Source of the DNA: CAZTWC01 sp964617105 [NCBI: uncultured Myxococcia bacterium]
GTDB taxonomy: Bacteria > CAZTWC01
Reading direction: 5' to 3'
Assembly (NCBI GenBank): GCA_964617105.1
Contig: CAZTWC010000001.1
Span: 44,794 to 63,074 of the forward strand
Length of the DNA stretch: 18,281 nucleotides
Shown: positions 7,294-16,600 of the stretch, piece by piece
Layout of the letters: each line of letters starts with the position of its first letter
Numbering within the stretch: the stretch's first letter is position 1
Made by a program: the position numbers and the translations under genes
The notes under the pieces: model-generated
The model's input: the letters and a program-made list of their open reading frames with translations, nothing else
Told to the model about the DNA's origin: nothing
The model's database searches: none

Positions 7294-8709
7294 ATGGCAA
7301 CCACGGCGCAGAAAAGTAAATTCTTAACGATGATTATCACCTATTTCAGAGACTTCAAAGTGCTCAAAGAGACCAAATCGGAGTATTGGGGAGTCCAGAT
7401 AATCAATTTTCTAGACTGCACCGCCTATTTTGCCCTGTTAAATGTGGTCACCCTTTTTCTCTCCGAAGATATCGGTTTTAACGATAAAAACGCTGGGTAC
7501 GTTATCACTATTTTTACCTCTGCCACCACCCTATGCCTGTTTGTTTCCGGGCTGACCTCTGATTGGCTGGGGATAAAAAAATCCCTCTATGTGGCCATGG
7601 GTGGCAACCTGCTGTTGCGATTCGGGGTGGCTTTTTTGGGATTAGCCGGGGATTTTCCTCACCGGGGCCTACTGGTGGCAGCCTGTTTTTTTCTAATGGC
7701 TCCCTTTATGGCTATGGTGCAGACCGTTTTTCAGGCATCTAACAAACGTTTTACCACCAAGCGTTCACGAGGCGCTGGTTTTAATCTCTGGTATCTGTTT
7801 ATGAACCTTGGCGCAATGTCTGGCGGCTTTCTGGTTGATATTATTCGCAAAAGCATGGGGTTGTCCAACTCATACATAATATTGGTGGGTGGAATTACCG
7901 GCATACTCTGTACCCTGACCATCATTTTTATGGTGCGGCGTGAGGAGCAATTGAAAGGCCCGGAGGATGAGGCGGCTGAACCTGAGGTGGAAGCCGAAAT
8001 AAAAGTGCGCAAATCACCCATACAGATCGCCAAAGAGGTTTTATCGGAACCCACTTTTTACCGTTTTTTGGTACTCATCGCTTTAACTCTGGGAGTGAGG
8101 GCTGTTTTTACTTACATCTACCTGCTGATGCCAAAATTCTGGATACGGGTAATAGGACCTGATGCCGCCATTGGCTCCTTAAATGCCATCAACCCCTTTC
8201 TTATCGTAATCGGGCTGATACTGTTTATCCCCCTGGCCAATAAATTCAATATCTTCAAGATGCTCACCTATGGTTCGGTAATTTCGGGTCTATCCATCTT
8301 TGCTCTGGTTATTCCATGGCAGTGGATCAGCAACGATATTGTCTACTCCACCTATTTCCTCTCTATTGTTTTAATGGTAATTCTCAGTATCGGCGAGGTG
8401 ATCTGGTCGCCAAAACTATCGGAGTACACTGCGGCCATTGCTCCGCGAGGACAGGAGGGAACTTATCTGGGGCTCTCTATGATCCCCTGGTTTTTGGCCA
8501 AAACAATAGTCAGCGCCGTCTCCGGTCACATGCTGGCTCGCTGGGCGCCTAAAGGGATCGGTGCACAACTGCAGGCCGGGACGGTCTCGTTCTGGGATTC
8601 TCCCAGCGCCATGTGGCTCTATTTGGGCATCGTGGCCGTGGCCGGCCCCTTACTGGCTATCGCCTTTTCCGACTGGCTGACCAAAGGCGCACGCTGGAAA
8701 ACCGAGTAG
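7294..8709 (+). CDS. Major facilitator transporter, POT/PTR2-like
   Basis: This 471-residue inner-membrane protein has about 12 hydrophobic helices in two halves. They are joined by a charged cytoplasmic loop (residues 216-245) containing an acidic stretch EDEAAEPEVEAE. The loop 2-3 MFS motif is present as GLTSDWLGIKKSL (86-98). FNLWYLFMNLGAMSGG (163-178) matches the PTR2 signature of proton-dependent oligopeptide transporters, and GEVIWSPKLSEYTA (367-380) plus the following APRGQEGTYLGLS fit the C-terminal half of that family. The N-terminal proton-coupling ExxER motif is not intact: the equivalent region reads NFLDCTAYF (38-46). It is therefore a POT relative of uncertain substrate (peptide, or another small solute). 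The gene has a strong ribosome binding site. It stands alone on the plus strand, ending 7 bases from the convergent exporter gene, so I see no link to the synthetase operon. Confidence 0.85.
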   Translation: MATTAQKSKFLTMIITYFRDFKVLKETKSEYWGVQIINFLDCTAYFALLNVVTLFLSEDIGFNDKNAGYVITIFTSATTLCLFVSGLTSDWLGIKKSLYVAMGGNLLLRFGVAFLGLAGDFPHRGLLVAACFFLMAPFMAMVQTVFQASNKRFTTKRSRGAGFNLWYLFMNLGAMSGGFLVDIIRKSMGLSNSYIILVGGITGILCTLTIIFMVRREEQLKGPEDEAAEPEVEAEIKVRKSPIQIAKEVLSEPTFYRFLVLIALTLGVRAVFTYIYLLMPKFWIRVIGPDAAIGSLNAINPFLIVIGLILFIPLANKFNIFKMLTYGSVISGLSIFALVIPWQWISNDIVYSTYFLSIVLMVILSIGEVIWSPKLSEYTAAIAPRGQEGTYLGLSMIPWFLAKTIVSAVSGHMLARWAPKGIGAQLQAGTVSFWDSPSAMWLYLGIVAVAGPLLAIAFSDWLTKGARWKTE

Positions 8710-8716
8710 GTAGTTT

Positions 8717-11050
8717 CTAGTGCTTTGTACCCGGTTTAAGCAAAGATAGCATAACCGGAGTAAATAAAAGATCCGCCATTAGCGCTACTAAAATAATAAT
8801 ACTGCCTAAAAGGCCAAAGGTGTTATTGGCGGGAAAACTGGAAAAGATAAAGATTGAAAATCCCGCCACCAACACTATGGAGGTGTTGAGCACTGAGGTT
8901 ATGGTGTGAGCAGTAGCCCGTTCGATTGCCTCATAGCAGGCATAGCCCCGGTTTAACTCCTCCAGATAACGAGAGATCAAGTGAATGGTATCGTCAACTG
9001 CTATCCCCAAAGCAATGGTAAAAATCACCGCCGGCGCCGGATCCAGATAGATATTAAACAGGCCAAAACCTCCCAGGCATAAGATTAACGGGAGAATATT
9101 GGCAAGAATACTAACCAGAGCAATTCTGTAACTCTTAAACACCACCCCAATAGTGACGGTAATTACCAATAGAGCCACAAAAAGGCCCAAAATCAATTCA
9201 TTGGCTAAAGTGGCTAAACTGCTGGCCACCACCACCGGTGAACCGGTTACCCCGGCCAGGATATTGGTTGGGGCAAAAATACTATCCAAATCACCTAAAA
9301 ACGCCCTTTTAATCTCCAATAATTTTTTGCCCCCCACATCCTGGCAAGTGGCAAGGATTCGGGCCTGGGAAAAATCGTGGCTAACAAAACGGCTCAGCAT
9401 AGACCCGCCGCCGCTCTCAAAAAACAGTAAGAGTTGAGCAATAGCATTTTTAGCCTCCGGTATTTTATGATAACCGGCAAATTGATGGTTAAGTTCAGCC
9501 ACGATTCCCGCCAGGCTGACGCTGCTTTTCATCCCATATTTGTTGAGCAATAACTCTTCTGCCCGGGCTATTTTGGCCAATATGTCGGGGTCTTGAAAAT
9601 CCCCCTCTTTTCCAGCCAAATTGACCTCAAATGAAACCAAACCGGCCAATTTTTCCTCCACCAGGTCATTCCCAAGGGAAACCGGATTTTGGGCTGATAA
9701 AAGTTTGGTGGTATAGTTATTAATCTCTACTTGCTGACAAAAATATAGGCCTATTAGGCTGCTTATCACGCCTAAAATCAATATGAGTTTAGCAGTAGAT
9801 GGCTTGATAATAGCCCGGACAAATAGAAGGATGTATCTATTAATCTTTATTGGCGCTTTGGCGGCGCCTGATTTACTAAAATAGAGACCTACCGGCAAAA
9901 TGGTGCAAATCATCAAAAACGAGATGAGCACTCCAATGGCTACAATGGTGCCAAATTGGTGTAAAACATCCATTTTGGCAAATAATAAAGAGGAAAAGCC
10001 GATGGCTGTGGTAAAACTGGTGAGCAAACAGGCGGGAATAATTTTCTTGCCAGACTTAATCACTGCTAATCGATAATCTCTTCCATGCCGGCGCTCCTGG
10101 TGATACCGGCCTAAAAAATGGACAGCATCAGCCACGCCGATTACCATCAATAATATAGGAAAGATACTGGTCAAAGGATTTAAGGTGGCGCCCAACAACC
10201 CGATTATGCCCAGAGTAGCCGATATGCTAAACAAAATCGCTGTCAAAGGCAAAAACAGAGCCTGCTTTTTTCTAAATTGTCCAAACAGAAAAAAAGCAAT
10301 CATCACCAGAGCAATTGGAGTAAGATTTCTCAAATCGTATTTGATGCTCTTTAAGGCTGCCACCCTGATAAAAGGGATTCCAGCAAAATATCTTTTTACC
10401 TCCAGAGGTGACCCTTGTTGGAACGCCAAGATCTGTTGATCTACCAATTTTTCAATCTTTTTGGCTATTGGTTCCAATAATTTTACCTGCCGGTATTTAG
10501 GCGGCATCCGGCCGGCAATAACCAGTAGTTTGCCATCTTTGGAGATCAAATGCCGGGTAAGCAAAGATCTCTTGACCATGGCCAGGCGGGAGGTAAAATC
10601 TCCCCTATATTTGGATTTGGAGCCAAAGAGTGTAGACACCAATAGATCGTCGTATTGTTTTAGCATCACCGCTGTATGGGTAATGGAGTCAATACCCGAA
10701 ATCTCCTTTTGCCGGTTGAGTAGTTGGCTAAGCGACTGAATAAGTGGAATAATTTGCAGGTTATTTTCTGATAATGGTTTTGTCGTCTCCAGTAGAATAA
10801 AAAATCGGGTTTCATCAGAATCGAATAACTCCTGGTGCTTCTCTAAAAATAGGACTTGTGCACTACCGGAAGGAAAAAAATTGCGGATATCACTGTCAAA
10901 TTTTACATCTTTGGCAAAATAGGTCAAAATCAAAGTAAACGCGATAACCAAAACTGAAATCAAAATCGGGCGCTGGATTATTAAAATGGTGTAATCTTTA
11001 AAAACTTCATTAAAAAAACGGGTTATGGCAGTGCCTCTTGTTTTAGACAT
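8717..11050 (-). CDS. RND-superfamily (MMPL-type) exporter
   Basis: This protein of about 777 residues probably exports a lipid-like or hydrophobic product across the inner membrane using the proton gradient. It has the duplicated RND layout. TM1 (near residues 33-50, counted from the upstream ATG at 11062) is followed by a large extracytoplasmic domain and five helices (about 246-390). TM7 (423-441) is followed by a second domain (to about 615) and five more helices. Matching motifs in TM4 and TM10, GVADAVHFLGRY (309-320) and AVDDTIHLISRYLEE (688-702), carry the acidic and His residues typical of COG1033/MMPL proteins. I chose the ATG at 11050 because GGAG lies 6 bases before it; an ATG at 11062 adds four residues but has only a weak site. 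The start overlaps the synthetase stop by 8 bases, so the exporter is probably translationally coupled to the synthetase and a candidate for exporting its product. The 3' end lies 7 bases from the convergent transporter gene, with no visible terminator. Confidence 0.88.
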   Translation of the reverse strand: MSKTRGTAITRFFNEVFKDYTILIIQRPILISVLVIAFTLILTYFAKDVKFDSDIRNFFPSGSAQVLFLEKHQELFDSDETRFFILLETTKPLSENNLQIIPLIQSLSQLLNRQKEISGIDSITHTAVMLKQYDDLLVSTLFGSKSKYRGDFTSRLAMVKRSLLTRHLISKDGKLLVIAGRMPPKYRQVKLLEPIAKKIEKLVDQQILAFQQGSPLEVKRYFAGIPFIRVAALKSIKYDLRNLTPIALVMIAFFLFGQFRKKQALFLPLTAILFSISATLGIIGLLGATLNPLTSIFPILLMVIGVADAVHFLGRYHQERRHGRDYRLAVIKSGKKIIPACLLTSFTTAIGFSSLLFAKMDVLHQFGTIVAIGVLISFLMICTILPVGLYFSKSGAAKAPIKINRYILLFVRAIIKPSTAKLILILGVISSLIGLYFCQQVEINNYTTKLLSAQNPVSLGNDLVEEKLAGLVSFEVNLAGKEGDFQDPDILAKIARAEELLLNKYGMKSSVSLAGIVAELNHQFAGYHKIPEAKNAIAQLLLFFESGGGSMLSRFVSHDFSQARILATCQDVGGKKLLEIKRAFLGDLDSIFAPTNILAGVTGSPVVVASSLATLANELILGLFVALLVITVTIGVVFKSYRIALVSILANILPLILCLGGFGLFNIYLDPAPAVIFTIALGIAVDDTIHLISRYLEELNRGYACYEAIERATAHTITSVLNTSIVLVAGFSIFIFSSFPANNTFGLLGSIIILVALMADLLFTPVMLSLLKPGTKH
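11043..11050 (-). other. 8-base stop/start overlap of synthetase and exporter genes
   Basis: On the minus strand ATGTCTAA holds the exporter ATG (11048-11050) and the synthetase TAA (11043-11045) in different frames. GGAG (complement of 11057-11060) lies just upstream, inside the synthetase gene. This layout is typical of translational coupling. Confidence 0.7.
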
Positions 11051-13640
11051 ATGTAACTCCATGGTTTACTGTCTCTTTAACTCTCTCCACAGTTTCGGAT
11101 GAGATCTGATAATCGCCAATATGGAGTGGTGACGCCTCAATACCCAGGATGGAGATTTTTTTCCAGTAGTTAAGAGCCACCTGGCCGTCAACCAGACCGT
11201 GGATACAGGAGAGTTCCATATCATCGGCAATAAGCAGCGATTCCATGCGGCAGCCGGCCACTCCCTTTAGATAAGGGGCCAGATTGCTATCCAGAATTTT
11301 CTCCAGGTTAGATTTGCCTGGCAGGTTGCCCATAAAAAATTCCCGTTTGAAATCGCCAACATCCAGCATGCCTCCGCCGCTAATAATCAAATCCTGCTGT
11401 TTGGCCACCCGATTTTTGGCCATATCCAAGTTGACAATAGAGGGAAATGAGTCATCTACCAGCAACATGCTGGGTTTTAATTGGTCCACCGCTAAAATCT
11501 GTCCGCTAGAAGAGGCTCCAATTAGCAAATCGCACTGATTAACCCTATCGGGGAGGCGATCTTGCACTGGAATTATCTCAATGGGACCGGAATAGAGCGA
11601 TTTAAAAGTTCCCAAACCCTTTTCAATATATTTTACCTGCTGCTCCCGCTCAAAAATAGTAATGCTGGCAGGATTGAGGGAAAGATTCAGTAAAAGTTCC
11701 ATGGTGGATCGGCCAATGGAGCCAAATCCAATTACACCAATCTGAAGATTGGAAGGAGACAACTCCAACCGGTCCAACAGGCCTAAAATGGTTTTGGCCA
11801 TGGCTACCACTGTAGAGCCGTGGCCAGTGGTGAGCAGTGGTGCAGACTCTCTGTCCAGTTTATCCTGTCTGGACATATCCAGTGGCATGGAAAGTTGCTC
11901 CAACACCGAAAAACCGTAACCAGTATAAGAGGGCAAAAGTCCGGCCAGAGAAACCACCCGGGCCCCCAGATCCTTAGCTAAGGAGATCCCTTTAACTATA
12001 TGCCGGACTAGAGTCTTTTGCCCCAGTTTAGACAGATGATCGGCAAAAAAGGGCAAAAATATAGAACCTGATACTCCCAGCCGGGTATCAATAGACTCCA
12101 CCAATTGCGGCATCTGATCTGAAAAAAACATATCCACCATTTTGGAAGCAGGCAGATGGGACAAGCCCATTTTGGCCAAAATCTGCTGCATCGATTTTTC
12201 AGGGGGCAAATAGCAAATCAGGGCGGCATCAATAGCGGTTTTAAGCCCTTTTTTTGATTTGAGTGGCGTTGATTTCTTCTGCTCCTCCAGTTTCTCAGCC
12301 GGCTCAACCTCCACAAGGTGATAAACTGCCTGTTTACTCTCCTCCATTATGAGGCGGTGCAGATCCTCCGGCAAACTGGAATGGAGGTTGAATCTAAGTT
12401 GATCTCCAGCCATCACATTGAGAGACAATTGAGTATCTGTAGCGCCCGCGGAATAGTGAAAAACACACTGGTTCCATTCTATTTGGAGTGTCTCACTAAC
12501 CATGGCTGGCAAAGAGGTAAAATCCATAAAGGACATGAAGAAATCGGAGCCTGGCGGATAAGGTGAGCCTGGATGCCGCTTGATCTTTTGCGCCATTTGC
12601 TCAGAGGATAGATCTCCATGCTCCATGGCGCCGGTAAAAGCCTCGGCCACGGCAGCCAAATCCTGGTTAAAATCTTCCCCTTTGATTAAACACCTTATGG
12701 GCAAACCCGCGGTAAAACAGCCAAAAATTCTATTGATATCATCAATGGGCAAATCGCGGCCGCTGGTGGCAATACCCACAATTTGATCGGCAATATCGGC
12801 GCGTTTTTGCAAAATTCTAAACAATAAAGTCAGCATACAGATAAACAGGCTCTGTCTATGGGCTATAGCTAACTGACGCAAAGCCCTGGTCTCGGCCTTC
12901 GAAAAAATATGAGCAGAGGAGAAACTCCTGGTTCGGGCATCAGGGCCATCTGGGAGGTTATCCTGAAAGTCTGGCGGATATAGAGTTACTTTGGGCCAGG
13001 GCTGGGCATAGCGCTCCTGCCAATATTGGCTGCTTTCCTTGGAGGCCTGCTGCCGATTTTGCTGATAATAGGAGACCACATCTCTATAGGATGACACCAG
13101 TGGAGTAAGTTGTCCCGAGACCTCTTTTTCTCTCTCTTTATTTAATTTATCATAGAGTTGCAGAAGCTCAGAACCCAAAAGGTGCAGACTCCAGCCATCA
13201 CCGATTATATGGTGCACAGCAATCAGCCAATAGTATTGGTCGTCTTGGGCGCAGATCATCTGCATCTTGAAAAGCGGCCAGGTTTCCGGATCAAATATCT
13301 TCTTTTTCAAGTTAATAAAATACTGTTCAATTATTTCCATTTGTTGTTCAGAAGAATTTCCAGCCATCTGGGGCCGTAAATCAATAAACGGCAAAATCTG
13401 GTCTGAATCAATACTCTCCATAGCGATAATTTTTTGTTTGGTTTTTACCCCTTCTTTAACAAATATTGCCCTCAGCATGGAATGGCGATCAAGCAACCTG
13501 GATAGAACCTGCATAAAGAGTGGCCTATCAATTTTGCCTTTAACCGGTATAATGGCACACCATTTAGGGCAACTATCGGGCTTTAGCCTTTGGGAGAGGA
13601 GGAATCCCGCCTGGGAAGGGGTCAAATCAAAACTCTCCTC
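11043..13640 (-). other. Terminal condensation domain fused to an AAR-like (acyl-ACP reductase type) release domain
   Basis: C2 has a canonical HHIIGDGW (residues 1687-1694) and the late-domain stretch GATDTQLSLNV (1943-1953). No carrier protein follows it. Residues 2011-2409 align by eye along their whole length with cyanobacterial acyl-ACP reductase: an N-terminal segment (2016-2060), IFLPFFADHL (2071-2080, like CFLPEMLTQ), SLAKDLGARVVSLAG (2097-2111), LTTGHGST (2147-2154, like FTTGNTHT), the nucleotide-binding IGVIGFGSIG (2178-2187), LIISGGGMLD (2295-2304) and KGVAGCRMESLLIA (2336-2349). Cys2341 falls on the catalytic Cys that forms the acyl-enzyme in AAR. AAR reduces acyl-ACP to a fatty aldehyde with NADPH. 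The domain is about 55 residues longer than the free enzyme. Confidence 0.8.
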
Positions 13641-16600
13641 GGGGTGATGTGCCGGGGGCTCGATTTGAGCCTGATTCTCTATAGATGATTCTTCTCCACT
13701 CTCTTTCTGCCGAGCCAAAAACTCCAGATGTTCTGCCAAAGCAGCAATAGTTCTCTTATTATATAATGTTATGGGACGCGGCAGTACAGGAACCTGCCCC
13801 CGCAAACGCTGCAACATATCCAGGGCTAAAATGGAATCACCACCCAGGGAGAAAAAATCTTCCTGATCATCTATCTGGGCCAACCCCAGAAGGTCCTGCC
13901 AAATAGCCATCAGTTTCTCTCTAAATGATCGATTTACCCCAGAACTTTTCTGAATTACCGAGGCTATAAATTGCTTGACTAAAGAGTGCCGGTCAATTTT
14001 TTGGGCTCCGGTCAAAGGAATTTCCGAGACCACCTGGAGGCGGTGGGGGATCATAAAGTCGGGCAGCTGTTTTTGCAAAAAATTCAACAGGTTTTCCGCC
14101 AAATCCAGGCCGGAGTCCGGGGAAACCGGCTCTACAAAAGCCACCAGCCATTGCCGCTTTCCATCCCGATATTCAAGCACCGCTGCTGACCTCACCTGGG
14201 CATTAGAGAGCAAGGTGGCCTCTATTTCGCTCAACTCAACCCGGTTGCCACGAATCTTTACCTGATCATCATTGCGCCCTAAAAAAATCAGGTCGCCTTT
14301 GGGGTTCGCTTTGGCCAGATCACCGGTTTTGTATAACCTGCCCTCAATTCCCGGCACTGAAACAAAAGCGGTTTTGGTCAATTGTTCGTCGGCCAAATAA
14401 CCGCTGGCCAGACTCTCTCCCCCCACATAGATCTCCCCAATCTCTCCCGGCGAGCAGAGAACTCCATCTGGATTGATTAAATAGATTTTCGAACCCAGCC
14501 TGGCCTTGCCAATAGGAACCTGGGTCTCATTATCCCGGGGAGGTCCTTTTACCTCGTACCAAATGGCATTGACCACGGTTTCAGTTGAACCGTACAAATT
14601 GGCAATCCGGTGACTGAAACCAAAGCGATCGAGCCAGCGCCGTATTTGTTCTGCCAGTACCTGTTCTCCGCCGATAAGGACCCAACGCAAATGATCCAGG
14701 TTTACTTTCCTCTGCTGGCTATTCAAAATATCAACATAGTCAAGCAGGCTCATCAACAAAGTAGGCACTGAATTCCAGATGGTGATCCGGTTTTGTTCTA
14801 AAAAGTTGACCAACCGGTCAGGATCTCGAGTAATATCTTTACCCACCGGGTAAACTGTGGCTCCGGCTAACAGAGGTGAAAATATCTGCCGGATGGAACC
14901 GCCGAAACTGATGGAAGAGGTCTGGATAAACCTGTCCTGGGCGGTGATAGAAAAAGCCTGCTGCACCCAATCGTGAAAAATTGAGGCAGCCCGGTGGCTG
15001 ACCAGGACACATTTGGGCTTGCCCGTGGTGCCAGAGGTGTACATGCCATAGGCAATATCTTCCGGAGATACCCGGGGTAAATCGCTCAAATCTTCTGTGG
15101 GATAAATATCCAACACCTGGGACCAGGTTAGCAGGGGCTGGTCAATACTGTCGGGTTGTTCCAGACCGTCATTATCCAGCAGTATTATCTGAGTTATCTG
15201 GGTATCCTGGTACAGAGAGGCCATCCGGGTCAATTGACGACCCTGGGTCAAAACCACTTTGACCTCAGAATGGGAGACCATATTGACTATCCTTTGGTCT
15301 GGATATTCCGGGTCTATGGGAGTATAGGTGGCGCCGCTGGCCAAGATAGCCAAAATCCCCACAATAGCCTCCACCCCGGGACTGGCCAGAATCCCTACCA
15401 TATCTTTGGGTTTGACACCCTGATCTATCAAAGCCTGAGCCAGGCTTTTGGCCCGTTTTCCCAACTCCTCATAACTAATAGTTTCCTGGGCAGTTACAAC
15501 GGCCGTATCTTCTGGAATCTGCCCGATTTTATCAAAAATACGTTGGTGAATCACCTCTCCGGAAGAGAGTTGCTCGGGTTGAGTCTCCAGAGAAGGTTGA
15601 AGGGTGGACTGGGATGATAAAAACCGGCCATAGTCACCGATAGAACCCTGGCCCCTGGACTGGATAATCTTTTTCAAAAGATCCTGGTGCTGCCTGGCCA
15701 ACTGCTGAATAGTCGTTTTTTTAAACAGCGATTCGGTATAATTCCAGGAGAAGTGTAAACATCCGGAGAACTCCCAGCCGATAAGACCCAATTGGGTAAA
15801 CCCGGAGGCAGAACCTCCGCGCATAGATTCCACCTTCAGAGAACCGAAATTGGAAGCAGAAGGAAAATCTGGCCAACTAAGACCGGCAGGAGTAACACCG
15901 CGCGGGCCTTGAGATTTACGATCTCCATAAATACCGGCGATCTCCAGAGAGGAAGTAAGAGGAAAACGCTGGGCCCTGGTAATCTCCTGCTTAACCAACT
16001 GAAACAGATCTGGCAGGGTTATATCTTTTTCCAGTTTGATCCGCACCGGAAGAGAATCGGCAAAAGATCCCACCACCCTGGTAATATCGGTCACTCTGGC
16101 TTCGCGGCGAGCATTGGCCACCCTGATCACAATATCCTTTTCCCCAGACAATTTGTTTAGCAACAGGAGATAACTGGCAAAAATCAGATGCAAAGAGGAG
16201 ATACCCATCTGGCTAGTCAAAAGAGCCAGGGCGGCTGAAGTCTCTTTATCCAAAATTTGCAGATGGATACTACAGGGACCGGTAGGCTCGGCTAAGGGAT
16301 CAGAATCAAAAGGAAGCGCCAGAGCTCCCGGCGGATTCTGCAAAACCTCTTTCCAGTACTGGCGGCTCCTTTCACCATCCTGACTGCGGGCCGAATTCTC
16401 GATAGCCGCCGCACAACTGGTAAAATTGCTCTGCAAAGCCGGTAAAAGATGGTTGCGCCCCTGCTCAAAGCGGCGGTGGATCTCCAAAAGTTCACTCACC
16501 ATTATTTGGGCGCTCCAGGCATCGGCGACAATATGGTGAATATTGAACATCAGGCAATATTGGTTGGGGGCCAGGCGGCATAAAATAATCCGGTAAAGAG

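Noticed and set aside
8720-8750. Possible terminator hairpin CTTTG/CAAAG at the end of the exporter gene
   Set aside because: The stem is only five base pairs with a 13-base loop and no T-run, and it lies inside the coding sequence.
11043-12242. Ordinary thioesterase or SDR-type thioester reductase at the synthetase C-terminus
   Set aside because: There is no GxSxG hydrolase nucleophile in context (GHGST belongs to the AAR-like TTG motif), and no N-terminal GxTGFLG of the SDR reductases. The match to AAR runs along the whole domain.
16292-16495. Same-strand alternative frame inside the C1 condensation domain, suggesting a frameshift
   Set aside because: The main frame is continuous through C1 with HHIVADAW and all flanking conserved blocks, so nothing is broken.
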